From HGM04593 sp045647745 (GTDB lineage: Bacteria > Bacteroidota > Bacteroidia > Bacteroidales > Bacteroidaceae), in NCBI GenBank assembly GCA_045647745.1, contig JAZRMQ010000031.1, positions 1-5,763 on the forward strand: a stretch of DNA of 5,763 nucleotides, given 5' to 3'. Position numbers and translations under genes: made by a program. The notes beneath the pieces are model-generated. The model worked only from the letters and a program-made list of their open reading frames with translations, made no database searches and was not told the DNA's origin. Position 1 is the first letter of the stretch, and each line of letters begins with the position of its first letter. Below, piece by piece: positions 5,351 to 5,763 of the stretch.

Positions 5351-5763
5351 GTCATCTCGAACGCACGTGAGAGATCTCACATTTTCGCAACCCTGTCATC
5401 TCGAACGAACGTGAGAGATCTCACATTCTCGCGCCCCTGTCATCTCGAACGCACGTGAGAGATCTCACATTCTCACACCCCTGTCATCTCGAACGAACGT
5501 GAGAGATCTCAAATTTTCGCAACCCTGTCATCTCGAACGCACGTGAGAGATCTCATATTCTCGCGCCCCTGTCATCTCGAACAAACGTGAGAGATCTCAT
5601 ATTCTCGCAACCCTGTCATCTTGAACGCACGTGAGAGATCTCACATTCTCGCAACCCTGTCATCTCGAACACACGTGAGAGATCTCACATTTTCGCAACC
5701 CTGTCATCTCGAACGCTCGTGAGAGATCTCACATTCTCGCAACCCTGTCATCTCGAACGCACG
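5351..5763. repeat. Array of 44-bp tandem repeats (nine full units plus a partial tenth)
   Basis: Units start at 5351, 5395, 5439, 5483, 5527, 5571, 5615, 5659 and 5703, and a 17-bp partial unit starts at 5747 and runs off the window. Spacing is exactly 44 bp throughout, with no insertions or deletions. Each unit begins gtcatctcgaac, contains cgtgagagatctca and ends with ccct. Variation is confined to unit positions 8, 13, 14, 30, 34, 37, 39 and 40. Bases 5-9 (tctcg) can pair with 18-22 (tgaga, one G-T wobble) around an 8-base loop. Positions 21-28 form the palindrome gagatctc. Because 44 is not divisible by three, each strand meets stops in every frame, so it is noncoding. It begins 43 bp after the SIMPL gene and may act as its 3' region. 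The 5308-5350 stretch between them shows no clear hairpin. Confidence 0.95.

Noticed and set aside
5351..5763. The regular repeats could be read as a CRISPR array.
   Set aside because: The units abut with no unique spacers; each whole 44-bp period is near-identical. No cas gene is present in the window.

Overview
The window looks like chromosomal DNA of a Bacteroidota bacterium, most likely of the order Bacteroidales. Six plus-strand genes start without Shine-Dalgarno motifs, in short A/T-rich leaders such as aaattATG. Two candidate promoters resemble the Bacteroides -7 element (TAnnTTTG). The protein families (medium-form threonine ammonia-lyase, RidA, KpsF/KdsD, a DUF115-type transferase, a SIMPL protein) fit that group. 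Genus-level placement is not possible by eye.

Layout. Positions 1-448 hold no convincing protein gene except a possible 14-codon leader. They contain two perfect 40-bp direct repeats around a GC-rich hairpin (1-159), a candidate promoter (about 271), and a long imperfect inverted repeat (317-395) built from two REP-like half-elements. Next comes a two-gene unit, ilvA (449-1645) and ridA (1665-2039). It makes 2-oxobutanoate from threonine and clears the reactive enamine/imine intermediates the first enzyme releases. Two hairpins (2064-2091 and 2114-2148) separate it from a second unit.

The second unit (2216-5307) has four tightly spaced genes. They encode a KpsF/KdsD-type arabinose-5-phosphate isomerase (SIS plus two CBS domains), an acylneuraminate-type cytidylyltransferase, a DUF115/sialyltransferase-like protein and a membrane-anchored SIMPL (DUF541) protein. 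Gaps are 12, 18 and 2 bp. The first three suggest a surface-glycan module: make a precursor, activate a sugar acid with CMP, and transfer it. The sugar itself is not identifiable here, because no synthase (KdsA/NeuB type) lies in the window.

The window ends in a striking noncoding array (5351-5763): nine complete units of exactly 44 bp and a partial tenth that runs off the edge. The units are related to the left arm of the inverted repeat upstream of ilvA, so one repeat family flanks the gene block. This array, the two-gene threonine unit with its possible leader, and the putative CMP-sugar cassette are the most interesting parts. I see no mobile-element gene, tRNA, rRNA or CRISPR.
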